NCBI GenBank assembly: GCA_037968815.1
Contig: JBBKWF010000004.1
Location: forward strand, 62,001-126,000
Length of the DNA: 64,000 nt
Source of the DNA: Pseudopedobacter sp037968815
GTDB taxonomy: Bacteria; Bacteroidota; Bacteroidia; Sphingobacteriales; Sphingobacteriaceae
Direction of reading: 5' to 3'
Under the pieces are notes generated by a model, which worked only from the letters and a program-made list of their open reading frames with translations, was not told the DNA's origin and made no database searches. A program made the translations under genes and the position numbers. Below are positions 28,895 to 36,538 of the stretch, piece by piece. Numbering within the stretch: position 1 is the stretch's first letter; each line of letters begins with the position of its first letter.

Positions 28895-30100
28895 TTAGTA
28901 ATTAGTTACCATAATCCTCCTTTCTCGTCCATCACCTACTACTTTAAAGCGCACTAAGCCAGTAAGTTCTATGTTTTTTAATAAATTATTTAGGCTTTTA
29001 TCTCTGGAGTAGTTTCCTACAAAGCGTACTTTTGAAAAGTCTCCATTATATACAAACTTTACTTTGTACCATTTTGCCAAACGTTTGGTAATGCTTTGTA
29101 TAGGTTCATCATTAAATATGAACAAGCCCTCTTTCCAGTCAATAGTTTCAATAGTATTTACTTTCTTAACAGTAATTTCCTTTAGGTTATGACTCACAAA
29201 AGATTGCTGACCCGGCACTAACATTCTAGACTGCAAAGTTTCATCCTGTCCCTTGTTAACACTTCTGCTCACCATTACACTACCTTCTAAAAGCGTAGTC
29301 TTAATTCCTTCTTCGTAACCATAAGAATTAATATTAAAGTGTGTTCCTAAAACCTTCACTTCCTGATTCTGTGTTCTCACCATAAAAGGCTTTCCGCTCA
29401 TTTTCGCAACCTCAAAATAGCCTTCCCCTTCGAGTTCCACCACACGCTGATCTTTTTCAAATTCAACCGGATATTTTAAACGGCTATCGGCGTTTAGCCA
29501 AACTTTTGTACCATCAGATAAGGTAACTTGATATTCTCCTCCACATGGAGTGCTTAAAGAAAGGTATTGAGTCCGGTTGGCATGCCATTTCTGATTTTGC
29601 TCCGTATCTATCAAAAGGCTTCCATCATCATAATTAACCTGATTATCGTTGACAATAATTCCTTTTTTATCTAAATTTATCTTACTGCCATCATCTAAAG
29701 TTAATGTTGCCTTATAACTACCCGGCGCCAAATCCGGAACTACTTGTGCTACTTCTTTAGTGGTAAACTCTTTGTTTTCTTTTGAACTGTACAGCCAGAT
29801 TGATGCTCCTAAACCTATCATTACTAAAACTGCAGCTGCATATCTAGTCCATAAGAATCTACTTTTACTTCCTTTTTCCTCTGACCTAATAATGGAGTTA
29901 AGTATGGAGGATGAATTAGCTTCAGAAAAATCTATTAGCTCATTTTCTTTTAAATTCAGCCAAGTATCATCTAATAAAGTGCTAATATCATCATGATGTG
30001 ACGGGTCTGACATCAAAGATTTCAGTTCTTTCAATTCTTCAGCTGTACAATCGTCAGCTAAATATTTTCTGTATAAAAGTATTATTCGGTCTTTATTCAT
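28895..30100 (-). CDS. fecR: FecR-family anti-sigma factor
   Basis: 401 residues. The N-terminal cytoplasmic part (about 1-80) is followed by one membrane span (RYAAAVLVMIGLGASIWLY, ~87-105), a periplasmic FecR domain (STPCGGEYQVTLSDGTKVWL, VVELEGEGYFEVAK, VKVLGTHFNINSY) and a C-terminal DUF4974-type region (FNDEPIQSITKRLAKWY, FVGNYSRDKSLNNLL). Such proteins hold an ECF sigma factor until the STN domain of a TonB-dependent transporter signals that substrate is bound. It lies 93 bases after the sigma gene and 119 before the STN-SusC, the classic order. Confidence 0.95.
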   Translation of the reverse strand: MNKDRIILLYRKYLADDCTAEELKELKSLMSDPSHHDDISTLLDDTWLNLKENELIDFSEANSSSILNSIIRSEEKGSKSRFLWTRYAAAVLVMIGLGASIWLYSSKENKEFTTKEVAQVVPDLAPGSYKATLTLDDGSKINLDKKGIIVNDNQVNYDDGSLLIDTEQNQKWHANRTQYLSLSTPCGGEYQVTLSDGTKVWLNADSRLKYPVEFEKDQRVVELEGEGYFEVAKMSGKPFMVRTQNQEVKVLGTHFNINSYGYEEGIKTTLLEGSVMVSRSVNKGQDETLQSRMLVPGQQSFVSHNLKEITVKKVNTIETIDWKEGLFIFNDEPIQSITKRLAKWYKVKFVYNGDFSKVRFVGNYSRDKSLNNLLKNIELTGLVRFKVVGDGRERRIMVTNY

Positions 30101-30193
30101 TGGTTATAAAAGGTAAATGCGTTTAGGTACAACACCTCCTTTTATATAAAGACCCGCGAGAATAAACTATGGAGTAATGAAAACTAAAATAAA

Positions 30194-30787
30194 TTAATAA
30201 AAAAATTTAAGGAGGAGAAGAAGGCCTACAACATCAGTACGGCTACTCAGGTAAGCTCTTAAAAATCTTAAAGCATGTTGCATATGGGTTTTTACAGTAA
30301 GTCTGGAAATAGAAAGTTGTTCTGCTACTTCTTCGTACTTCAGTCCTTCCTCTCTGCAAAGCTGATATACCTTCTTTTGCTGTGGAGGGAGTTTTGCGAT
30401 ACCTTGTAATAACTGCGCATAGGTATCATTCAATAAAATTTCTTGTTCTGTTTCATTATGCACTTCTTGCCATGCAACGAACATACTTTTGTTAGATTTA
30501 AGTTCTAACTGTTGTCTTCTTAATAACTTTAAAGTTTGGTTGCGAGTAGTAATTCTTAAATAAGCATCTAGATTTTGTATGCTTTCTAAATCCCCATGAT
30601 GCCATATCGCTAAAAAAACCTCGTGTACAATATCTTCTGATTTATCTGGGTATTTTAAAATTTTAAGAGAATAGGTGTAAACTTTTTTTCGATAACGATT
30701 ATATAGCTCAGCAAAAGCCAATTCATCTTTCAACGAAACACGTTTTAAAAGCAAAAGATCATCTAATCCTTGTGTCTTTTTTATCAT
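30194..30787 (-). CDS. ECF-type RNA polymerase sigma factor
   Basis: 197 residues. Sigma region 2 is about 22-90 (FAELYNRYRKKVYTYSLKIL, then SEDIVHEVFLAIW) and region 4 about 125-180 (LPPQQKKVYQLCREEG, then YEEVAEQLSISRLTVKTHMQ). It matches the Bacteroidota sigma-70 family found beside fecR. After region 4 there is a ~20-residue hydrophobic tail (VVGLLLLLKFF), which many relatives share and which could touch the membrane or FecR. It probably directs transcription of the downstream glucan genes; a target promoter was not identified. Confidence 0.95.
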   Translation of the reverse strand: MIKKTQGLDDLLLLKRVSLKDELAFAELYNRYRKKVYTYSLKILKYPDKSEDIVHEVFLAIWHHGDLESIQNLDAYLRITTRNQTLKLLRRQQLELKSNKSMFVAWQEVHNETEQEILLNDTYAQLLQGIAKLPPQQKKVYQLCREEGLKYEEVAEQLSISRLTVKTHMQHALRFLRAYLSSRTDVVGLLLLLKFFY

Positions 30788-31051
30788 TAAAAAAGTAAAT
30801 CGCTTGGTAAATTCTATATGATTTCTAGAAACAGAAAAAACGGAAACCGCAAAGTTTAATCAAACTTGCATTTCTTTAATAGAAATTTACTTATCAGTTT
30901 ATAAATAATTGGTTCATAAAATAGATCTATCTATCCTATTTTACTTATCACAAATTAAGTGAATATAGTGGCATTTACAAAATGCGTAACAACTATTTTT
31001 TTATCATAGAAAAATTTTCGGGTATAATCTCATGACAAAACCCTAAAAAGA

Positions 31052-32059
31052 TCACTTTAAGACTCCAATGGCAACTGCCTTACTTAGAGTCTGATTACTG
31101 TCATCCCCAGCATAATCCCAATACATTGCACCTAGCAAATCATTTTGTATTATAAACCTTGCTTTCTCTAAAATTGACTTTTCATTTTCAAAAGAGCACA
31201 CAAACTCTCCTTTTTCATTAATCAAATAGGGAGCTTTTGCAGTTTCGTCCCATTTTTCTTGATAACCTTCAAGCGTGATGATTTTTTTATAATTGATAAA
31301 GCTTCCAATTTTTTCATCTCCCCTGCCGTAGAAAGGAATGCCTAATACCAATTTTTGAGGTGGTACACCTGCTTTAATATGTAAATCTACCGCATCTTTA
31401 ATAGAGATATCTTTGGTGAGTTTTGAAGAAAACAGTCCCGCATGATGATGTGGGGGAGAAGCCATATCGTAAGCCATGATGTTTACAAAATCAACATCAT
31501 TAATTATATCTTTGAAATTGATGTATTGAGCGCTGGCAACGGTAGCCAATGTGAGTAATTTATCTTTTCCAATTTCCTTTCTGATTGCCTTCATCAATAA
31601 CGTAAAGTTATCCGTATCATTCGGGCTTGCGGATATTTTAGCATAATCTGCAGTAGGGTATTCCCAATCTATATCAATACCATCCAATAAAAATTCATCT
31701 ACCACCCGTTTGCAGGCTTTTGCAAATAAATCTCTCAAATTATCATTGCCTGCCATCTCGCTAAAACCACCACTGCCCCAGCCACCCACAGAAAGCTGTA
31801 TTTTTAAATGTGGTGATTTTGCTTTAACCGATACAATTTCCTTCAATCTTTCTGGGTTATCAATTATAATCCCACTAAAAGATTTATTTACATGTCCGAA
31901 AGCATAATTAATATGGGTCATCAAACTTGGATCTGGTATAACCTCACTCCAGGAAGTTACATAGGCTACTATTATTTTACTAGGTTCCTCCTTAACCTGA
32001 GCCAAAGAATTAAAAAACAAAAAAATCATAAAGAAACAGGAAGCTGTTACACGTTGCAT
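31052..32059 (-). CDS. GH18 chitinase-like glycosidase
   Basis: 335 residues, with a signal peptide ending around SLAQ (~20). A single GH18 barrel shows INYAFGH, LKIQLSVGGWGSGGFSE (the SxGG motif) and the catalytic DGIDIDWEYP, with E133 as acid/base and the Asp series complete. MAYDM and the C-terminal MYWDYAGDD are also in place. It should cleave chitin or related N-acetylglucosamine polymers. It is small and has no binding module. It lies upstream of the sigma gene on the same strand with a 264-base gap (30788-31051) in which I see no gene. Chitin would fit the fungal-wall theme, but an endo-N-acetylglucosaminidase role is possible. Confidence 0.85.
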   Translation of the reverse strand: MQRVTASCFFMIFLFFNSLAQVKEEPSKIIVAYVTSWSEVIPDPSLMTHINYAFGHVNKSFSGIIIDNPERLKEIVSVKAKSPHLKIQLSVGGWGSGGFSEMAGNDNLRDLFAKACKRVVDEFLLDGIDIDWEYPTADYAKISASPNDTDNFTLLMKAIRKEIGKDKLLTLATVASAQYINFKDIINDVDFVNIMAYDMASPPHHHAGLFSSKLTKDISIKDAVDLHIKAGVPPQKLVLGIPFYGRGDEKIGSFINYKKIITLEGYQEKWDETAKAPYLINEKGEFVCSFENEKSILEKARFIIQNDLLGAMYWDYAGDDSNQTLSKAVAIGVLK

Positions 32060-32261
32060 AGGTTTATAATTTTGTTTATTAATTTGACCTTTTAAATAAG
32101 ACCCTTACCTATAAGTTATGGAGTAGTGGATTAAGTGCATAATAACACTAAGGTTTTAATATTTGTACTTCTTGATAGGTTCTAATTAAGATAATATTCC
32201 ATTTTTTGATGGAATATTGCTCGGTTTTCACTTGATCATGTGTGATTAAGAGTTAAAAAAA

Positions 32262-32283
32262 GAGCTCGATAAAAATCGAGCTC
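32262..32283 (-). terminator. Intrinsic terminator of the beta-propeller lipoprotein gene
   Basis: GAGCTCGAT, loop AAAA, ATCGAGCTC: a perfect 9-bp stem, followed on the minus strand by a run of seven Ts. It is placed 52 bases after the lipoprotein stop. A textbook rho-independent terminator. The rest of 32060-32334 shows no gene. Confidence 0.85.
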
Positions 32284-32334
32284 CTATAATTTTGTTATAA
32301 TCTTAAAACAGATTCTTCAATAAGTGTTTAAAAA

Positions 32335-33366
32335 TTATCTTGCGTCTACAAAAATAGACTCTGGTAAAGTGGTAACATCTGCAAATGAAGCCGGAGCAAC
32401 GTTTCCGCTATCTGTTAATCTGAAAACCAATATTTTCTTATTTGCTTTTTCAGCAACGTAAATTAGTTTTTTTCCTTCTCTAGCGTCAAAAGTTACATCA
32501 ACCGGGTTTCCTAACATGGTGTTAGCGCCAATAATTGTTCTGGTTGCTGTAACCGCAGAGTTTGCAGTGAATTTAGCCATTGCGCCTTCAATAATATAAA
32601 TTCCACCATCTGCGTTAAATGCCGGAAAAGTTGGAAGCGTAGGTTCAGCAGCCAAGCCAATTTCTGTTACAATCAATATATCAGAACTCGCATCATAAGT
32701 TAGGCCATGTAATCTTGTGGCAGCTAGTATGGTAATTTTACTAGTTGGCGTTACTGTTCCGGTAGCAATACTATTAATGTTGTTGAACAACTGAATTTCT
32801 TTACGGTCTTGGTCTATTAAAACCATTAAACTTCCGTTTGCAAAGGTAATTCCCCATGGTTGCCCGTTAAGTTTTAAGATTTTGTTTGCTGTAATTGCGC
32901 CAGTTAAAGAATGTGCATTGTTGTAAACCCTAATGGTACTATCAGAATTGCTGGCTACATATAAAGTTTTATTCCCTGCATCGTAAGCTGCATCTCTTCC
33001 ACTTGCTAAAGCTGCATCAGAAAATGAAGTTCCAGTGGTTACCATTCCAGTACTTGAAACTGAAAAACGTTTGATGGTTTTGTTGGTTCTGCTTACCTGA
33101 AAGCCTACATTACTTGATGCGTCATATACAATTCCATTTCCGTCTGGAGTGCTGGTGTTATACTGCATAGGAGAACCTAAACTAGCGCCATCTGCGGGAC
33201 TAAAAACAGATAAATTTGGATCAGACGCGTCAGCGTTGGAAACAAATAATCTTGAAACTGGAGATACTGGCTCTGTTTTATCTTTTTCACAAGCTGTAAA
33301 AAGAACTGAAGAAATTAAAATTGCACCTAGTGCCGTTTTAAAATGATTTTGGTTTGATGATTTCAT
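32335..33366 (-). CDS. Hypothetical beta-propeller lipoprotein
   Basis: 343 residues. The lipobox-type signal ends LFTACEKDK (Cys26). The rest has repeated blades of about 45-50 residues: LFVSNADASDPNLSVFS, VSRTNKTIKRFSV, LYVASNSDSTIRVYN, VLIDQDRKEIQLFNN, IYVAEKANKKILVFR. This YVA-x-(3-5)-I-V-F pattern is that of NHL/lactonase-type beta-propellers. No catalytic residues can be assigned; it could bind a ligand or protein at the cell surface. It is a single-gene unit with its own terminator. Confidence 0.7.
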   Translation of the reverse strand: MKSSNQNHFKTALGAILISSVLFTACEKDKTEPVSPVSRLFVSNADASDPNLSVFSPADGASLGSPMQYNTSTPDGNGIVYDASSNVGFQVSRTNKTIKRFSVSSTGMVTTGTSFSDAALASGRDAAYDAGNKTLYVASNSDSTIRVYNNAHSLTGAITANKILKLNGQPWGITFANGSLMVLIDQDRKEIQLFNNINSIATGTVTPTSKITILAATRLHGLTYDASSDILIVTEIGLAAEPTLPTFPAFNADGGIYIIEGAMAKFTANSAVTATRTIIGANTMLGNPVDVTFDAREGKKLIYVAEKANKKILVFRLTDSGNVAPASFADVTTLPESIFVDAR

Positions 33367-33563
33367 AGTTGTTGTTTTGCTACATGTACGTGGTTAATTA
33401 ATCTTTGGATTTAATAGCCTGCGGTTAATGCAATAATTTTAAGTCTCCTGACCCTTAAATAAAAGATAGTGAAAAATCATTTTTAGGTAAAAAACATCTT
33501 GAAGTGATATTCGTCAGTTAAATCAAATATTGTAGCCGCTATTTTGTGACAAAACATACAATT

Positions 33564-33908
33564 ATGAAAAGAGCATCCATTTTAGAAAACTTAGTCTTTA
33601 ACGAGAACAAGCCGGCTATTTCGGTTTTATTTGAAAGTGATTTCACCAAAGAAATACGTATCGCTTTTTTAGAAAACCAAATTATGAAAGAGCATAAAAC
33701 GGCTTTCCCTATTGTAGTTGAAATTTTTGATGGCGAAATTGATTTTGGCGTTAACGGAGAAAACACACTTCTGAAAAAAGGTGATATTGTAGCACTTGAC
33801 GCTAATGTTCCACATGATTTAAAAGCGATAAAGGAAAGTGTTGTAAGGTTAACTTTGTCTAAAGGGGATAGGGTTAATCGTGTAAAGGATGTTGCAGACC
33901 AAGCTTAA
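33564..33908 (+). CDS. Small cupin-domain protein
   Basis: The frame opens with GTG at 33546, but the ATG at 33564 (MKRASILENL) is the better start and gives 114 residues. It is a one-domain cupin: FPIVVEIFDGEIDFGVNG, then LLKKGDIVALDANVPHDLKA, then a closing strand VRLTLSKG. The His of PHDLKA and the preceding segment correspond to cupin motif 2. The first motif lacks the usual His cluster, so metal binding is doubtful. Related small cupins act as stress or sensor proteins of unknown substrate. Followed by a DoxX gene after ~130 bases. Confidence 0.75.
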   Translation: MKRASILENLVFNENKPAISVLFESDFTKEIRIAFLENQIMKEHKTAFPIVVEIFDGEIDFGVNGENTLLKKGDIVALDANVPHDLKAIKESVVRLTLSKGDRVNRVKDVADQA

Positions 33909-34040
33909 TTTAACTAATTAGGAGTTTGTAGTTTTTGAATCCAGAAACCTGCTGATACTGACTCGTATTTATTTTCTTTTTTTAAAGCATAATATGCTAT
34001 TTTGGGTTTAATAATAAGTAAAGTTAAAATCCTTAAAAAA

Positions 34041-34439
34041 ATGAAAAAAAATAGAGATTTAAGCCTATTAGTTTTACGCTTAGGCGTGGGTGTTCTAATG
34101 CTTTTGCATGGTATAGGAAAGTTGCAAGGAATAGGTTTTATTGAAGGAATGTTAGCTAAAAACGGATTGCCTAGTGTTTTAGCTTATGGCGTTTATGTAA
34201 CAGAAATAATTGCGCCTTTGTTAATTATTATAGGCTATAGAACACGGTTAGCGTCTTTAACTCTGATATTTGGGGCATTGTTTGCGATGATTTTGGTGCA
34301 TTCAGCAGATATTTTTCAGCTTAGTAAATCAGGGGGCTGGGGTGTTGAACTTTTAGGGCTATACATTATCGGTGCTTTGGCGTTGGCAATCAGTGGTTCT
34401 GGGAAGTTTGCTTTGTCCAGTAAAAATAAATGGGACTAG
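34041..34439 (+). CDS. DoxX-family membrane protein
   Basis: ATG at 34041 (MKKNRDLSLLVLRLGVG) gives 132 residues; the longer frame from TTG at 34002 is unlikely. Four hydrophobic spans are visible: LLVLRLGVGVLMLLHGIGKL, VYVTEIIAPLLIII, LTLIFGALFAMILVH and LLGLYIIGALALAI. The R-x-G-(x)n-HG-x-GK pattern is typical of DoxX. The family includes oxidoreductase-linked membrane proteins, but the precise function here is unknown. It is convergent with the LtaS-like gene and shares a hairpin terminator with it. Confidence 0.85.
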   Translation: MKKNRDLSLLVLRLGVGVLMLLHGIGKLQGIGFIEGMLAKNGLPSVLAYGVYVTEIIAPLLIIIGYRTRLASLTLIFGALFAMILVHSADIFQLSKSGGWGVELLGLYIIGALALAISGSGKFALSSKNKWD

Positions 34440-34450
34440 TATTAAAATAG

Positions 34451-34493
34451 ACTTACGATTTTTGCTTACCATCTGTAAAGAGAAGTCGTAAGT
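34451..34493. terminator. Bidirectional terminator candidate between DoxX and LtaS-like genes
   Basis: ACTTACGA (34451-34458) and TCGTAAGT (34486-34493) form an 8-bp stem with a 27-base loop, followed by TTTT on the plus strand and preceded by A-rich sequence. It lies between convergent genes. Confidence 0.5.
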
Positions 34494-34513
34494 TTTGTGT
34501 TTTTAACCTTTTA

Positions 34514-36442
34514 TTATTTCGCGGTCAGTTCGTTATCAATCATGTGTTGATTGTATTGCTGTATAAATGCTTTTAAATGTTTTTCCATTTTAGCAACTTG
34601 AGCTACTTCTTGCGTTAACAGGTTGTTTTTGAGTAAAATATCATTACGGTAATTAAAAAGCTTTAGGGCTTTATTGTCCCGAGAGAGCATCACATAATCG
34701 CCCATTATAATTTGGTAATCACCATCAGTTGTGTTAACTACAAAATGATTATCGTCTTGCCTTAACATATCATTACCAAACGCAAAATAAGGTTTGTTGT
34801 AGTGCAGGTAGTTCATAATAGTTGGAAAAATATCAATCTGTTGTACAGGTGCATCAACTTGCCCTTTTAGCTCCCCACTAGGGTCAAAAACAATAATAGG
34901 TACTGCAAATGCACCAATAGAAGTTTTATATTCATTGTGCCAAGCCACAGAGCTATGATCAGCAGTTATAACAAATAATGTGTTTTTATACCAAGGCATT
35001 TTAGAAACCGTTGCAAAAAACTTGCGTAAGGACATGTCAGTATAGCCCACATTTTGGTGGATGGGTAAAGTGCCTTTCGGGAATTTACCTTCATATTTTT
35101 CTGGTACTTTAAACGGGTGATGCGATGATAGTGTGAAAATATTGCTAAAGAAGGGTTCCTTAAAGGTATTTAATTTGTTCGCCCAAAACTGTAAGAATGG
35201 TTCGTCCCAAATACCCCAAATCCCATCAAAATCAGCATCATTATTGTATTCTGTTTTTCCGTAATAATGTTGAATGCCGGCAAGGTTAGTAAAGGAACTA
35301 AAACCCATGGAGCCGTTTGGCGCACCATGAAAAAATGAAGTGTGATAACCTTCTTCTCCAAGTAACCCTCCTAAGCTATTTATTTTATTCCCCGAATAAT
35401 AACCCAGAATAAATGGTTCATTTATTCCCGGAATGCTAGCTGTAACAGATGGAAGCCCTTCGATTGATTTACGTCCATTAGCGTAAGCGTTGTTGAAAGA
35501 AAGCGATATAGACTTAAGGGAATCTAAAAACGGCGTATAGCCTTTGTAAGTGCCGTTATCTAAGTTTTTGTTAAAGTCACCAATATATTCCCGACTAAAG
35601 CTTTCTAAAATTAACACCACCACATTTTTTTTATTAAACGGCGTACTAGTCTTTGGCGTTTTTATGGGGTTGTAAATGCTGTCTAATTGAGGTTGTGTAA
35701 AGTAATTTAGTTTTTTTAAGGGTTTAGTACTTATAGTTCTGATGATTGAAAAAGGGGTATTGATAACAATATTGATTTGCGCAGGATCTTCAACAAATTC
35801 ACCGGCATTACTTAGTGTAATTGGGCGAGTGCTGTGTCTAAACCCGCCTCGCATACTGGCAACACAAAGCCAAGCTAAAAGCAACATTATTGCAACTGAA
35901 CTGCCATGATATACTAGTTTAGAATTTGTTATTGGTTCAATTAGTTTTATTTTTTTATAGCTCCAAACCATAAAGAAAACCATCACCACAAAAATTAGGG
36001 TGATGTACCAATAATCAACAAACATGAACTTTAGAAACAGCTTGCCCAAGTTATCTTCGTTAGAAAACTGCGAGAATGCCGAAAAGGTAGTGCGTTTAAG
36101 TGTAAATGGGTAATAAACAATATCGCCAGCATTTGCGGCTACACCGATGGAATTAGTGACAAAAAACACCCAAGCAAATATTGTTTGATAAACCTTGTTG
36201 TAAACAATTTTAAACGGGATAACTTGGCTAAGTATAAAAAGAATGTTGGTGTAAATAATGGCGCTTAAATCAAACTTTAAACCACCCAGCATTATTGTGA
36301 AAACTTGCTTTGCATTTAAGCCACTAAAAGAATCGAGGTTAAATATTAAAAAGAAGGCTCTGCAAGCGGTATATAGAAAAAATATAATAAGTAGCCTCCG
36401 TATTAAGGCGACATATATATTACCCTTTAAAGATTTTAACAT
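34514..36442 (-). CDS. LtaS-like phosphoglycerol transferase/sulfatase-fold membrane protein
   Basis: 642 residues. Five membrane spans occur in the first ~200 residues (for example IYTNILFILSQVIPF, WYITLIFVVMVFFMVW, VAIMLLLAWLCVA). An extracytoplasmic alkaline-phosphatase-superfamily domain follows: VVLILESFSREYIGD, the nucleophile region GRKSIEGLPSVTASIPG, then FSNIFTLSSHHPF, then VITADHSS. The layout is that of LtaS/OpgB-type enzymes that move phosphoglycerol or phosphoethanolamine onto envelope glycans or lipids. The likely nucleophile is a Ser or Thr in that loop, as in Bacteroidota relatives. Substrate unknown; it is not lipoteichoic acid synthesis in a Gram-negative. Confidence 0.85.
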   Translation of the reverse strand: MLKSLKGNIYVALIRRLLIIFFLYTACRAFFLIFNLDSFSGLNAKQVFTIMLGGLKFDLSAIIYTNILFILSQVIPFKIVYNKVYQTIFAWVFFVTNSIGVAANAGDIVYYPFTLKRTTFSAFSQFSNEDNLGKLFLKFMFVDYWYITLIFVVMVFFMVWSYKKIKLIEPITNSKLVYHGSSVAIMLLLAWLCVASMRGGFRHSTRPITLSNAGEFVEDPAQINIVINTPFSIIRTISTKPLKKLNYFTQPQLDSIYNPIKTPKTSTPFNKKNVVVLILESFSREYIGDFNKNLDNGTYKGYTPFLDSLKSISLSFNNAYANGRKSIEGLPSVTASIPGINEPFILGYYSGNKINSLGGLLGEEGYHTSFFHGAPNGSMGFSSFTNLAGIQHYYGKTEYNNDADFDGIWGIWDEPFLQFWANKLNTFKEPFFSNIFTLSSHHPFKVPEKYEGKFPKGTLPIHQNVGYTDMSLRKFFATVSKMPWYKNTLFVITADHSSVAWHNEYKTSIGAFAVPIIVFDPSGELKGQVDAPVQQIDIFPTIMNYLHYNKPYFAFGNDMLRQDDNHFVVNTTDGDYQIIMGDYVMLSRDNKALKLFNYRNDILLKNNLLTQEVAQVAKMEKHLKAFIQQYNQHMIDNELTAK

Positions 36443-36538
36443 TTTAACCAGCGTTAATTTTTACGCTTGCAATTTAAATAAAAATGTGGTGATGTTTTGC
36501 TACCGTATTAATGTAGCCTTTGGTTTGCGTTATACAAT

